Assembly: GCF_947258525.1 (NCBI RefSeq)
Contig: NZ_CAMYIP010000049.1
Location: 1-64,000 of the forward strand
Source: an uncultured Eudoraea sp.
GTDB lineage: Bacteria; Bacteroidota; Bacteroidia; Flavobacteriales; Flavobacteriaceae
Direction: 5' to 3'
DNA length: 64,000 nt
In this document: positions 48,433 to 56,065 of the stretch, in pieces
How the letters are laid out: every line of letters starts with the position of its first letter
Numbering within the stretch: position 1 is the first letter of the stretch
Made by a program: the position numbers and the translations under genes
Notes under the pieces: generated by a model
The model's database searches: none
What the model was told of the DNA's origin: nothing
The model's input: the letters and a program-made list of their open reading frames with translations, nothing else

Positions 48433-49407
48433 TTACCACCGATCCAGGCCTAATAATTTCTTCCCAAGTTCAGATAATTTAGCAGTATCGTATTTAACTT
48501 GCTCCCAATTTCTTGGATCACCCGGAAAGGCATAACCCTCCGGAGCTACTCTGTTCTTCCAGGAATTAATGCGCCATTGTCTTAATTCTTCATTTTCCTC
48601 TTCTGCCGGCATCATTGAAATATACTGAGCTATTCTTACTTTATCCTTAGATCTGTTGGGTCTGATACCATGAGGCTGAGTGCTGTTAAATATAAGCAGA
48701 TCTCCTGCCTCCATTTTTACTTTCACAATCTTTTCTTCCAAACCAGTTGTGTCTGGTTGAAAGTGATCCCTGTCTTCAGGTTGGGTTAGTTTCCAGCTAT
48801 CATAATTTCTATACAACCATGGAATGCATTGAAAGCCTCCCATGTTCTCGTCCGTCTGATCAACTAGTGCCAGCACACCTTGGACGTTTTGCGGGCGTGT
48901 TTCGGGATCATAATCCCAATGTATAAAGCCTTTCTTTTCAAATCCGGGTCTTTGTGGAAAATTTAGATTGGCCCGGTCAATAGTGACCCAAAGTTTATCC
49001 GTCCCCCAAACATCCACAAAAGCATCATATACACGTTGTGTTTGCCGGTTATTCCAAAGATGCTGGTTGTTATAAACCTCAACCATACCCGTGCCGGTTA
49101 GCTCTTTCATTTGCATTTCAGCCCGCGGTGGCGCATACCAGGTTTCAGGGTCGCTCGGATCTTTTTCGTCGAATTCCCATAGAAAATCTGCAGTTATCCT
49201 GGCCTGTTCTCTGGAAATTGCATTTTTTATCACTATATAACCATTATGCTTCCAGAATTCCCAGTCCTTTTCGCTAAGAACTCTTAAAGGAACATTATTA
49301 GACCTGTCATTAAGTTGAATTTTGCTACTTGTAGCCGTTGATGGGTTTCCCGGAATATCCTTGTGGGCCTTATTGGCCATTTCCAGTTTGGATGCTGCTT
49401 TTTCCAT
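48433..49407 (-). CDS. Phytanoyl-CoA dioxygenase (PhyH) family oxygenase
   Basis: 324 residues. Fe(II)/2-oxoglutarate dioxygenase fold: first facial-triad pair HWDYDP (HxD, about 156-158), distal His and 2OG-binding Arg in STQPHGIRPNRSKDKVRI. Also HNGYIVIKNAISREQARI at the N-terminus. Family hydroxylates diverse small molecules or peptides; target unknown. Divergent from the AraC regulator with about 146 bp between; a regulator-target relation is inferred. Confidence 0.9.
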   Translation of the reverse strand: MEKAASKLEMANKAHKDIPGNPSTATSSKIQLNDRSNNVPLRVLSEKDWEFWKHNGYIVIKNAISREQARITADFLWEFDEKDPSDPETWYAPPRAEMQMKELTGTGMVEVYNNQHLWNNRQTQRVYDAFVDVWGTDKLWVTIDRANLNFPQRPGFEKKGFIHWDYDPETRPQNVQGVLALVDQTDENMGGFQCIPWLYRNYDSWKLTQPEDRDHFQPDTTGLEEKIVKVKMEAGDLLIFNSTQPHGIRPNRSKDKVRIAQYISMMPAEEENEELRQWRINSWKNRVAPEGYAFPGDPRNWEQVKYDTAKLSELGKKLLGLDRW

Positions 49408-49437
49408 AATGATTCTGTATTGAAATTAAAAGATAGT

Positions 49438-49445
49438 CAAATCTA
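49438..49445 (-). promoter_or_regulatory. -7 box TAGATTTG upstream of the PhyH gene
   Basis: TAnnTTTG match on the minus strand 31 bp before the PhyH ATG in the divergent PhyH/AraC gap; no spaced TTG. Confidence 0.4.
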
Positions 49446-49553
49446 AAGAGATCTTATGGCGATCTCCACCTTGATTTTGATCAATAATTGTACTATATTG
49501 ATATTTATTATCCCAATTATAGTCTATAACAACAATTTTGTTAAATATTTGAT

Positions 49554-50411
49554 TTGAAAATTCAATTAGAACAAATAAATCCGGATGCCAAGAGCTCATT
49601 CAGATTATTGCACAATCCAAGATTAAACGACTTATTCTACTGGCATTTTCACCCGGAATATGAATTGGTCTATATTGAAGGTGCCAACGGTACAAGGCAT
49701 GTGGGAGATCATATCTCTCAATATGAACATAGTGATTTGGTACTGATAGGGTCTAATATCCCCCATTTGAATTTCGATTATGGCATACAGACAGATTACA
49801 AAAAAGAGGTTTTGCATGTTAGTTCGGCATTTAAGAATAATATATTTACCGAAATTCCGGAGCTATCTGATGTGTTTGAACTTTTTGAAAAATCTCAACA
49901 TGGAATAGCCTTTACCGGAAATACCAAGGTTGCTGTGGGCTCAAGGCTAAAAAAACTTCATACTTTAAGTCCTTTTACACAGTTTCTGGAAGTACTGCAT
50001 ATTTTTTCAATTTTAGCAGCATCTCAGGAGTATGTCTTATTACATGACTATCCGGTTATAAATAAATACAGTCAAAAACAAAAAGACCGGTTGAAGAATA
50101 TCTATGCATTCATTGATGAAAATTACCAGCGAAAAATAGAACTTAAAGAAGTAGCTTCAATTAGCAATTTAAGCAAAGAAGCTTTTTGCAGGTATTTTAA
50201 AGATGCTACAGGACGCTCTTTTACCTCATTCTTAAACCAATATCGCATTAGCCAGGCCAAGCGTTTACTTATGAAAGGCAGTAATATCAGCGAGGCTTGC
50301 TACGAATGCGGTTATGAAAGCCTTTCTTATTTTAATCGTACTTTTAAAAAAATTGCCTTTGAAAATCCATCTGATTTTAAAAAAAGATATTTAAATAAAA
50401 ATACTTTCTAA
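49554..50411 (+). CDS. AraC-family transcriptional regulator with cupin sensor
   Basis: 285 residues. N-terminal cupin-like sensor (about 20-140: FYWHFHPEYELVYIEGANGT, SDLVLIGSNIPHLNFDYGI) and C-terminal double helix-turn-helix (about 185-280: LKEVASISNLSKEAFCRYF, SEACYECGYESLSYFNRTF). Flavobacterial members of this type control carbohydrate genes. Start is taken as TTG 49554 because it fits the family N-terminus (KIQLEQINPDAKSSFRLLHN). It drives the GH2 gene 13 bp downstream and probably the divergent PhyH gene. Confidence 0.92.
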   Translation: MKIQLEQINPDAKSSFRLLHNPRLNDLFYWHFHPEYELVYIEGANGTRHVGDHISQYEHSDLVLIGSNIPHLNFDYGIQTDYKKEVLHVSSAFKNNIFTEIPELSDVFELFEKSQHGIAFTGNTKVAVGSRLKKLHTLSPFTQFLEVLHIFSILAASQEYVLLHDYPVINKYSQKQKDRLKNIYAFIDENYQRKIELKEVASISNLSKEAFCRYFKDATGRSFTSFLNQYRISQAKRLLMKGSNISEACYECGYESLSYFNRTFKKIAFENPSDFKKRYLNKNTF

Positions 50412-50424
50412 ACTCATAATTCAA

Positions 50425-52263
50425 ATGAAATTCATAGTTACATTAATATTTTTCATTATTTGCTCATCAACAATTGCGCAAGATGAGGTATTAAATAATG
50501 CATATAGCAGAGCATCTTTATCACTTAATGGAGAGTGGAACATAATTATAGATCCATATGAAAATGGCTATTATAATTATCGCTATGAAGCTTTTGATCT
50601 GACGGATCCGCCCTCAAAAAATGCATATTTTACAAATACATCCCCTGTGGACAAAACGGATTTAATAGAATATGATTTTGATAATTCCGAAACATTAATG
50701 GTCCCAGGAGACTGGAATTCCCAAAAGGATAAACTTTTATATTATGAAGGTTCTATTTGGTACAAAAGGTCTTTCGATTATTCTAAAGAAGAAGCTGCCA
50801 ACAGAGTTTTTGTTTACTTCGGAGCTGCAAATTATCAAGCTGATGTATACCTGAATGGAAGAAAACTGGGCCGACATATAGGCGGATTTACACCATTTAA
50901 TTTTGAAGTAACGGATTTGCTAATGGATAAAGGAAATTTTCTGGTAGTCAAAATTGATAATAAGAGAACCCCGGAAGCTGTCCCCACGTTGAATACAGAT
51001 TGGTGGAATTACGGTGGTCTTACCAGAGATGTGAAATTAATAGAAACAAAAGAGACTTATATAGATGACTATATGATTCAATTAAATCCTAAAAATTCCG
51101 ATGAAATTTTAGGATATATTCAGCTCAATGGCCCTGATAAAGCAAATAGAGAAGTAACACTTAAAATATCAGAAGCGAAAATTTCCAGAAAAGTAAACAC
51201 CGACATAACCGGCAGGGCTCAAATACATATTAAAAAGGCAAAATTGAAAAAATGGAGTCCGGAAAATCCAAAATTATATGATGTTTCTCTCAATGCAGGT
51301 AGAGACCAGATCAAAGATAAGATTGGTTTTAGAACCATAAAAACCGAAGGAACATCAATTTTATTAAATAATAAACCAATTTTTTTAAGAGGAATATGTA
51401 TCCATGAAGAGAGTCCTATTAATCAAGGACGAGCAAAAACCATGAAAGATTCTGAAAAACTTTTAGAATGGGTAAAGGAAATGAACGGAAATTTTGCACG
51501 CCTGGCGCATTATCCCCATAATGAGTCTATGGTCAGAGCCGCTGATAGTATGGGAATATTGCTGTGGGAGGAAAACCCGGTTTATTGGACTATTAAATGG
51601 GAGAATCCCAGCACCTACGAAAACGCTCAAAATCAACTTACAGAGGTCATACAAAGAGATAAGAACAGGGCATCAGTCATCATTTGGTCCATGGCTAATG
51701 AAACCCCGGTAAGTGAGCCCCGTCTTAAATTTCTTAAAAAATTGAAAGAACATACCAGAAGTCTGGACCCTACCCGTTTAATAAGCGCAGCATTAGAACA
51801 AAATACCGTTGATGGTAACAGTAATGTGCTAACCATAGATGATCCTTTTGCAGAGGAGGTCGATATCCTGAGCTTTAACCAATATATAGGCTGGTATGTT
51901 GGATTGCCTGACAAAGCTCGTACCATTACCTGGAAAATTGATCAGAACAAACCTGTATTTATTTCAGAATTTGGAGCAGGAGCTAAATTTGGTTATCATG
52001 CTGACAAAGAAACAAGGTGGTCCGAAGAATATCAGGAATATCTTTACGAAGAATCATTAAATATGCTAGACAAAATTGAAAAATTACAAGGATTTTCGCC
52101 ATGGGTTCTAAAAGACTTCAGATCACCCAGAAGACCTCTGGCAAAAATTCAGGACGGATATAACAGAAAGGGTCTTTTTGATGAAAAAGGAAATAAAAAG
52201 AAAGCGTTCTATGTTCTGAAAGAATATTACGACAACAAAGCAAATGCAGCAAAGGGTAATTAA
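50425..52263 (+). CDS. Secreted glycoside hydrolase family 2 (beta-glucuronidase-like)
   Basis: 612 residues. Signal peptide (FIVTLIFFIICSSTIAQD). GH2 order: sugar-binding jelly-roll (about 30-195: GSIWYKRSFDYSKEE, GAANYQADVYLNGRKLGRH), Ig-like domain (about 196-305) and TIM barrel (from IFLRGICIHEESPI). Acid/base Glu in IIWSMANETPVSEPR (about 427) and nucleophile Glu in PVFISEFGAGAKFG (about 516). Length and NWWNYGGLTRDV-like TDWWNYGGLTRDVKLIE suggest beta-glucuronidase or beta-galactosidase type; it should cut an oligosaccharide in the periplasm or outside. It is cotranscribed with the upstream AraC gene. Confidence 0.94.
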   Translation: MKFIVTLIFFIICSSTIAQDEVLNNAYSRASLSLNGEWNIIIDPYENGYYNYRYEAFDLTDPPSKNAYFTNTSPVDKTDLIEYDFDNSETLMVPGDWNSQKDKLLYYEGSIWYKRSFDYSKEEAANRVFVYFGAANYQADVYLNGRKLGRHIGGFTPFNFEVTDLLMDKGNFLVVKIDNKRTPEAVPTLNTDWWNYGGLTRDVKLIETKETYIDDYMIQLNPKNSDEILGYIQLNGPDKANREVTLKISEAKISRKVNTDITGRAQIHIKKAKLKKWSPENPKLYDVSLNAGRDQIKDKIGFRTIKTEGTSILLNNKPIFLRGICIHEESPINQGRAKTMKDSEKLLEWVKEMNGNFARLAHYPHNESMVRAADSMGILLWEENPVYWTIKWENPSTYENAQNQLTEVIQRDKNRASVIIWSMANETPVSEPRLKFLKKLKEHTRSLDPTRLISAALEQNTVDGNSNVLTIDDPFAEEVDILSFNQYIGWYVGLPDKARTITWKIDQNKPVFISEFGAGAKFGYHADKETRWSEEYQEYLYEESLNMLDKIEKLQGFSPWVLKDFRSPRRPLAKIQDGYNRKGLFDEKGNKKKAFYVLKEYYDNKANAAKGN

Positions 52264-52275
52264 GATATTGTGTAC

Positions 52276-52332
52276 AAAAAAACCACTCCGAATTGAAATC
52301 CGGAGCGGTTTCTAACTAAATAACCAACCAAA
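52276..52332 (-). ncRNA. Minus-strand hairpin with U-tail plus 17-nt motif; possible 3' end of an unannotated RNA
   Basis: Stem 52280-52290 with 52301-52311. The one irregular pair is G-U when read on the minus strand but A-C on the plus strand, and a seven-U tail follows only on the minus strand (52282-52276). Motif CTAAATAACCAACCAAA (plus sense) at 52316-52332 is identical to 22574-22590. No minus-strand gene ends here. As a plus-strand terminator for GH2 it would be poor (only three T). Confidence 0.5.
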
Positions 52333-52552
52333 AATATTTTTTTACAAACCTTTCCCTACTAACTTAAATAACGCAATATTTAAAGTTTTCATTGCCTGGA
52401 TACAGGTAAACCAATGTTAAAGTTTTGAGTATTTCATCGTTTTTTAACTTGGCAATTTCAACATTATTCCCACGACCCAGACAATACTATTTGTCTGATA
52501 AAATATTATAATACAATGACTGTCAATAAATTAAGTGGTTATTATTTTTAAG

Positions 52553-52560
52553 TACATTTG
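52553..52560 (+). promoter_or_regulatory. -7 box TACATTTG upstream of gpsA
   Basis: TAnnTTTG on the plus strand, 19 bp before the gpsA ATG. At 20-nt spacing upstream there is TTA rather than TTG. Confidence 0.45.
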
Positions 52561-52578
52561 ATAGACTAAATTAGTTTG

Positions 52579-53580
52579 ATGGAAAAAGATCTTAAAATTG
52601 CTGTTTTGGGCGGTGGAAGTTGGGCTACGGCTATTGTAAAAATGCTCACCGAAAACAGGGATAAGGTAATCTGGTATATGCGTAATGAAGACGCAATAAA
52701 ATATATTAAGGCCAATAAACACAATCCTAACTACCTTACCTCCGTAGAATTTAAGCTAGAACAGCTAGTCCTCACAAATAATATAAGCGAAGCAGTTTCC
52801 ATGGCTAATCTACTGATATTCGCAATTCCATCTGCCTTTTTAGAAAGTGAACTCAAAAAACTCACAATCCCTTTGAGTGATAAGATAATTTTCTCTGCTA
52901 TTAAGGGAATTGTGCCTGAAACAGGATTAATAGTAGGAGAACATTTTTATCAAAAATATGGTATTCCCTATGAAAATATTGGTGTTATAACCGGTCCATG
53001 TCATGCTGAAGAAGTGGCCTTGGAACGTTTGTCGTATTTAACAATTGCCTGTGCCGATACTGACAAGGCTATTGAACTTTCAGGTCATTTAAACAGCCAT
53101 TATATTAAGACTAAAATTTCAGATGATATCATAGGCACTGAATACGCAGCCATGCTGAAAAATATTTACGCCTTAGCCGCAGGTATCGCTCATGGATTAG
53201 GTTATGGCGATAATTTCCAATCTGTTTTAATGAGTAATGCTATCCGAGAAATGAAGCGATATATTTCGAGAGTTCACAAGATGAAACGCAATATCAATAA
53301 CTCTGCCTATCTGGGAGACCTTCTGGTAACCGGTTATTCAACTTTTAGTCGGAATAGGATGTTCGGTAATATGATAGGTAAAGGATATAGAGTAAAAAGT
53401 GCCATGATGGAAATGAAAATGGTAGCGGAAGGTTACTACGCAACGGAAACTGCCTATAAATTAAAATCAACTTTTAAAAAGAAAGTCAGGACTCCAATTA
53501 TTGATGCGGTATATGATATTCTTTATGACCATAAGAATGCAAAAAAAACTTTCAGAGCTCTCACGGAAAAATTAGATTGA
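52579..53580 (+). CDS. gpsA: NAD(P)H-dependent glycerol-3-phosphate dehydrogenase
   Basis: Reduces DHAP to sn-glycerol-3-phosphate for phospholipid synthesis, cytoplasmic. About 333 residues from ATG at 52579. Rossmann opening IAVLGGGSWATAIVKML (GxGxxA), FSAIKGIVPETGLIVGE, GVITGPCHAEEVALERLS, catalytic Lys region YAAMLKNIYALAAGIAHGLGYGDN and DLLVTGYSTFSRNRMFG. Upstream -7 box. The FAD-linked GlpD that does the reverse reaction is 2.5 kb away in opposite direction. Confidence 0.97.
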   Translation: MEKDLKIAVLGGGSWATAIVKMLTENRDKVIWYMRNEDAIKYIKANKHNPNYLTSVEFKLEQLVLTNNISEAVSMANLLIFAIPSAFLESELKKLTIPLSDKIIFSAIKGIVPETGLIVGEHFYQKYGIPYENIGVITGPCHAEEVALERLSYLTIACADTDKAIELSGHLNSHYIKTKISDDIIGTEYAAMLKNIYALAAGIAHGLGYGDNFQSVLMSNAIREMKRYISRVHKMKRNINNSAYLGDLLVTGYSTFSRNRMFGNMIGKGYRVKSAMMEMKMVAEGYYATETAYKLKSTFKKKVRTPIIDAVYDILYDHKNAKKTFRALTEKLD

Positions 53581-53658
53581 ACATGAAATTTTTTTATTAG
53601 CTTCTAATTGAATATTTTAGGAATGCCTTGATATGTTGTTATTCTCGATTATTTTGAA

Positions 53659-54675
53659 ATGAATCTAAAATATTTCCTTCTTATTGTAATGGTTATAGCC
53701 TTATTTTCATCCATGGCGTTCATGACTGATGGAAATTCCAGGTCCTTTGGTCCAACAAAAAGAACAGATCCCTTTGTTGCTTATTCACAAGAAATTTCCG
53801 GAAGCGATATTATAATTAAAATGACCCCTGTAAAAGGAGGTGACTACTTGATGGGAAGCAACAGCCATGAAGATGATGAAAAACCTCAACACAAGGTTTT
53901 TGTAGATGATTTCTGGATGAGTACGTTTGAAATAACCTGGGAGCAGTATGAACTTTTTTTAGAACGCCAAATTGATACTATCGGATTAAAACATTCAGAC
54001 CCTGAAGTGGCTATAGAAATTGATGCGGTATCTTCAGCATCAACACCATATGTTGATATGAGCCAGGGCATGGGCAAAAAGGGATATCCTGTTGTAAACA
54101 CAACACAATATGCAGCATTAACATTTTGTAAATGGCTTAGCGCAAAAACAGGAAAATTCTATAGGCTGCCCACAGAAGCGGAATGGGAATATGCAGCAAG
54201 GGCAGGCAGTACAACCACCTATTATTTTGGTGATGATCTGGCTGAACTCAATTTATATGCATGGTACAAGGATAATAGTGAAGGTAAATATCAGAAGGTA
54301 GGCACGAAGCAGCCTAATAAGTTTGGCCTATACGATATGCATGGAAATGTTGCGGAATGGACCATGGATCAATATGTTTCGGATACTTATGCCAGTAGAT
54401 TGGGAAAAACTACCAAAAATCCTTTTATTAAACCAACGAAACTATATCCGAGAACAGTTCGCGGAGGATCCTGGATAGATCATGCAACAGCACTAAGATC
54501 ATCTGCCCGGCAAGGATCCTCAGCAGAATGGAAAAGAATTGACCCCCAGATTCCTAAAAGCCGCTGGTGGTTTACTAATGCGCCGAATGTTGGTTTTAGA
54601 ATTATCCGCCCTAAAAAAATTCCACCAAAAGAAGAAATCGAAGCCTATTGGCTTACTGCAATAGATGACTATTAA
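53659..54675 (+). CDS. SUMF1/formylglycine-generating-enzyme fold protein (likely non-catalytic)
   Basis: 338 residues. N-terminal hydrophobic segment (FLLIVMVIALFSSMAF) suggests export. SUMF1 domain hallmarks: MTPVKGGDYLMGSNSHEDDEKPQHKV, FWMSTFEITWEQYELFL, FYRLPTEAEWEYAARAG, GLYDMHGNVAEWTMD, TVRGGSWIDHATALRSSARQ, and NVGFRIIRP. The catalytic Cys pair of true formylglycine-generating enzyme is absent after VRGGSW, so a binding or structural role (as for GldK/J-type proteins) is more likely. It is followed 11 bp later by the Gfo/Idh/MocA gene. Confidence 0.9.
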   Translation: MNLKYFLLIVMVIALFSSMAFMTDGNSRSFGPTKRTDPFVAYSQEISGSDIIIKMTPVKGGDYLMGSNSHEDDEKPQHKVFVDDFWMSTFEITWEQYELFLERQIDTIGLKHSDPEVAIEIDAVSSASTPYVDMSQGMGKKGYPVVNTTQYAALTFCKWLSAKTGKFYRLPTEAEWEYAARAGSTTTYYFGDDLAELNLYAWYKDNSEGKYQKVGTKQPNKFGLYDMHGNVAEWTMDQYVSDTYASRLGKTTKNPFIKPTKLYPRTVRGGSWIDHATALRSSARQGSSAEWKRIDPQIPKSRWWFTNAPNVGFRIIRPKKIPPKEEIEAYWLTAIDDY

Positions 54676-54686
54676 AATCCTTAAAA

Positions 54687-56057
54687 ATGAAAAATAAAAA
54701 GAACGCTCTTACCCGAAGAAATTTTTGTAAAAATACTGCTATCGCAGCAGGAGGAATCTTAACTGTTCCATTGGACGTAGCGGCTTCAGCACATGTTCTT
54801 GGTGAAGATTCCATAAAAATTGCGCTGGTAGGATGTGGTGGCAGGGGCACCGGTGCTGCAGTACAGGCACTTAGCACTAAAGAAAATGTAAAATTAGTTG
54901 CAATGGCCGACGCATTTCAGGATCGTCTGGATAGCTGTTATGAAATCTTATCCAAGAAATTTATTGATACTGACAAAATTGAAATTAAAGAAGAAGATAA
55001 GCACCTGGGCTTTGATGCCTATAAAGCAGCTATTGATAAAGCAGATGTAGTAATATTAACCACTACACCCGGTTTCAGGCCTCTCCACTTTGAGTATGCA
55101 ATTAGCAAAAACAAGCATGTTTTTATGGAAAAGCCTGTAGCTACGGATGCTCAGGGAATACGAAGCGTGCTGGAAACCGCCAAAATTGCCAAAACGAAAA
55201 AATTGAATGTTGTTGTTGGACTGCAACGGCATTATCAAAAGAATTATTTGGCATGCCTTGAGGAGATAAGAGCTGGTAAAATAGGCCAGATTATTTCCGG
55301 ACAGGTTTATTGGAATAGTGCTGGGGTATGGGTAAAAGAGCGCCAGGAAAATCAAACAGAAATGGAATATCAAATGCGGAATTGGTACTATTTTAACTGG
55401 TTGTGCGGGGATCATATTGTAGAACAACATATTCACAATATAGATGTAGCTAATTGGTTTATTGGTGAGTTCCCTGTGCATGCGCAGGGTATGGGAGGCA
55501 GAGAAGTAAGAAAAGGAAAAGAGTACGGCGAAATATTTGACCACCATTTTGTTGAATTCACATATCCCTCCGGTGCTGTAATTTCCAGTCAGTGCAGACA
55601 CCAAAAAGGTTGTTTAGACAATGTATCGGAAAGTTTAATGGGTACCCAAGGTAAAATCTATTTGGATTCTCAGAATAAAGGAATAATTACCGGTTATGAC
55701 GGCAGCACAATCTATGAACATCAGGGGGCTAATGATCCTAATCCCTATCAGACAGAACATGATGTTCTTTTTGCTTCTATTAAAAACGGAGGGGTAATAA
55801 GCGATGCGGAGCACGCGGCAAAGACAACAATGACAGCTATTCTTGGAAGGATGGCTACATATTCAGGGCAGTTAATCACCTTTGAAGATGCTTTAAACAG
55901 AGGGAGGAGTCTAATGCCAGATGAATATAGTTGGGATGCAATACCTCCTGTAACCCCTGATACTAATGGATTTTATCCAATACCTGTACCCGGAGTGACC
56001 AAAGTACTGGAGGATCCAATACCTGTACCCGGAGAGACAAAAGTAGAAGAGGAATAG
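54687..56057 (+). CDS. Tat-exported Gfo/Idh/MocA family oxidoreductase
   Basis: 456 residues. A twin-arginine-like leader (ALTRRNFCKNTAIAAGGIL) targets it to the periplasm in folded form. Rossmann domain KIALVGCGGRGTGAAVQAL, LTTTPGFRPLHFEYAI, then the EKP motif KHVFMEKPVATDAQG and the C-terminal alpha/beta domain (GDHIVEQHIHNIDVANWF). Family acts on sugars or sugar-acids with NAD(P). The C-terminus carries a 39-bp imperfect tandem repeat (PIPVPGVTKV ... PIPVPGETKV) absent from typical members. Operon with the SUMF1 gene. Confidence 0.92.
   Translation: MKNKKNALTRRNFCKNTAIAAGGILTVPLDVAASAHVLGEDSIKIALVGCGGRGTGAAVQALSTKENVKLVAMADAFQDRLDSCYEILSKKFIDTDKIEIKEEDKHLGFDAYKAAIDKADVVILTTTPGFRPLHFEYAISKNKHVFMEKPVATDAQGIRSVLETAKIAKTKKLNVVVGLQRHYQKNYLACLEEIRAGKIGQIISGQVYWNSAGVWVKERQENQTEMEYQMRNWYYFNWLCGDHIVEQHIHNIDVANWFIGEFPVHAQGMGGREVRKGKEYGEIFDHHFVEFTYPSGAVISSQCRHQKGCLDNVSESLMGTQGKIYLDSQNKGIITGYDGSTIYEHQGANDPNPYQTEHDVLFASIKNGGVISDAEHAAKTTMTAILGRMATYSGQLITFEDALNRGRSLMPDEYSWDAIPPVTPDTNGFYPIPVPGVTKVLEDPIPVPGETKVEEE
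55979..56056 (+). repeat. Two-copy 39-bp imperfect tandem repeat at 3' end of the Gfo/Idh/MocA gene
   Basis: The sequence CCAATACCTGTACCCGGAG is present twice, 39 bp apart, each unit encoding PIPVPGxTKVxExx. Repeat units differ by a few substitutions. In frame; the repeat just extends the C-terminus by a Pro-rich tail. Confidence 0.85.
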
Positions 56058-56065
56058 AAAATAAA

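Larger units (their letters stand above)
52264..52578. other. Intergenic region with minus-strand hairpin and repeated motif
   Basis: 315 bp between GH2 and gpsA, both on the plus strand. It contains the hairpin/motif element at 52276-52332, a CCTG-GATA-CAGG palindrome near 52.40 kb and the gpsA -7 box. No convincing ORF. There is no minus-strand gene here to explain the minus-strand terminator-like hairpin. Confidence 0.6.

Noticed and set aside
53659..54675. True formylglycine-generating enzyme (sulfatase activator)
   Set aside because: The catalytic Cys pair is missing and no sulfatase gene is in the window.
55056..55604. 182-codon minus-strand frame opposite the Gfo/Idh/MocA gene
   Set aside because: No protein-like features and lies wholly inside a strongly supported gene.
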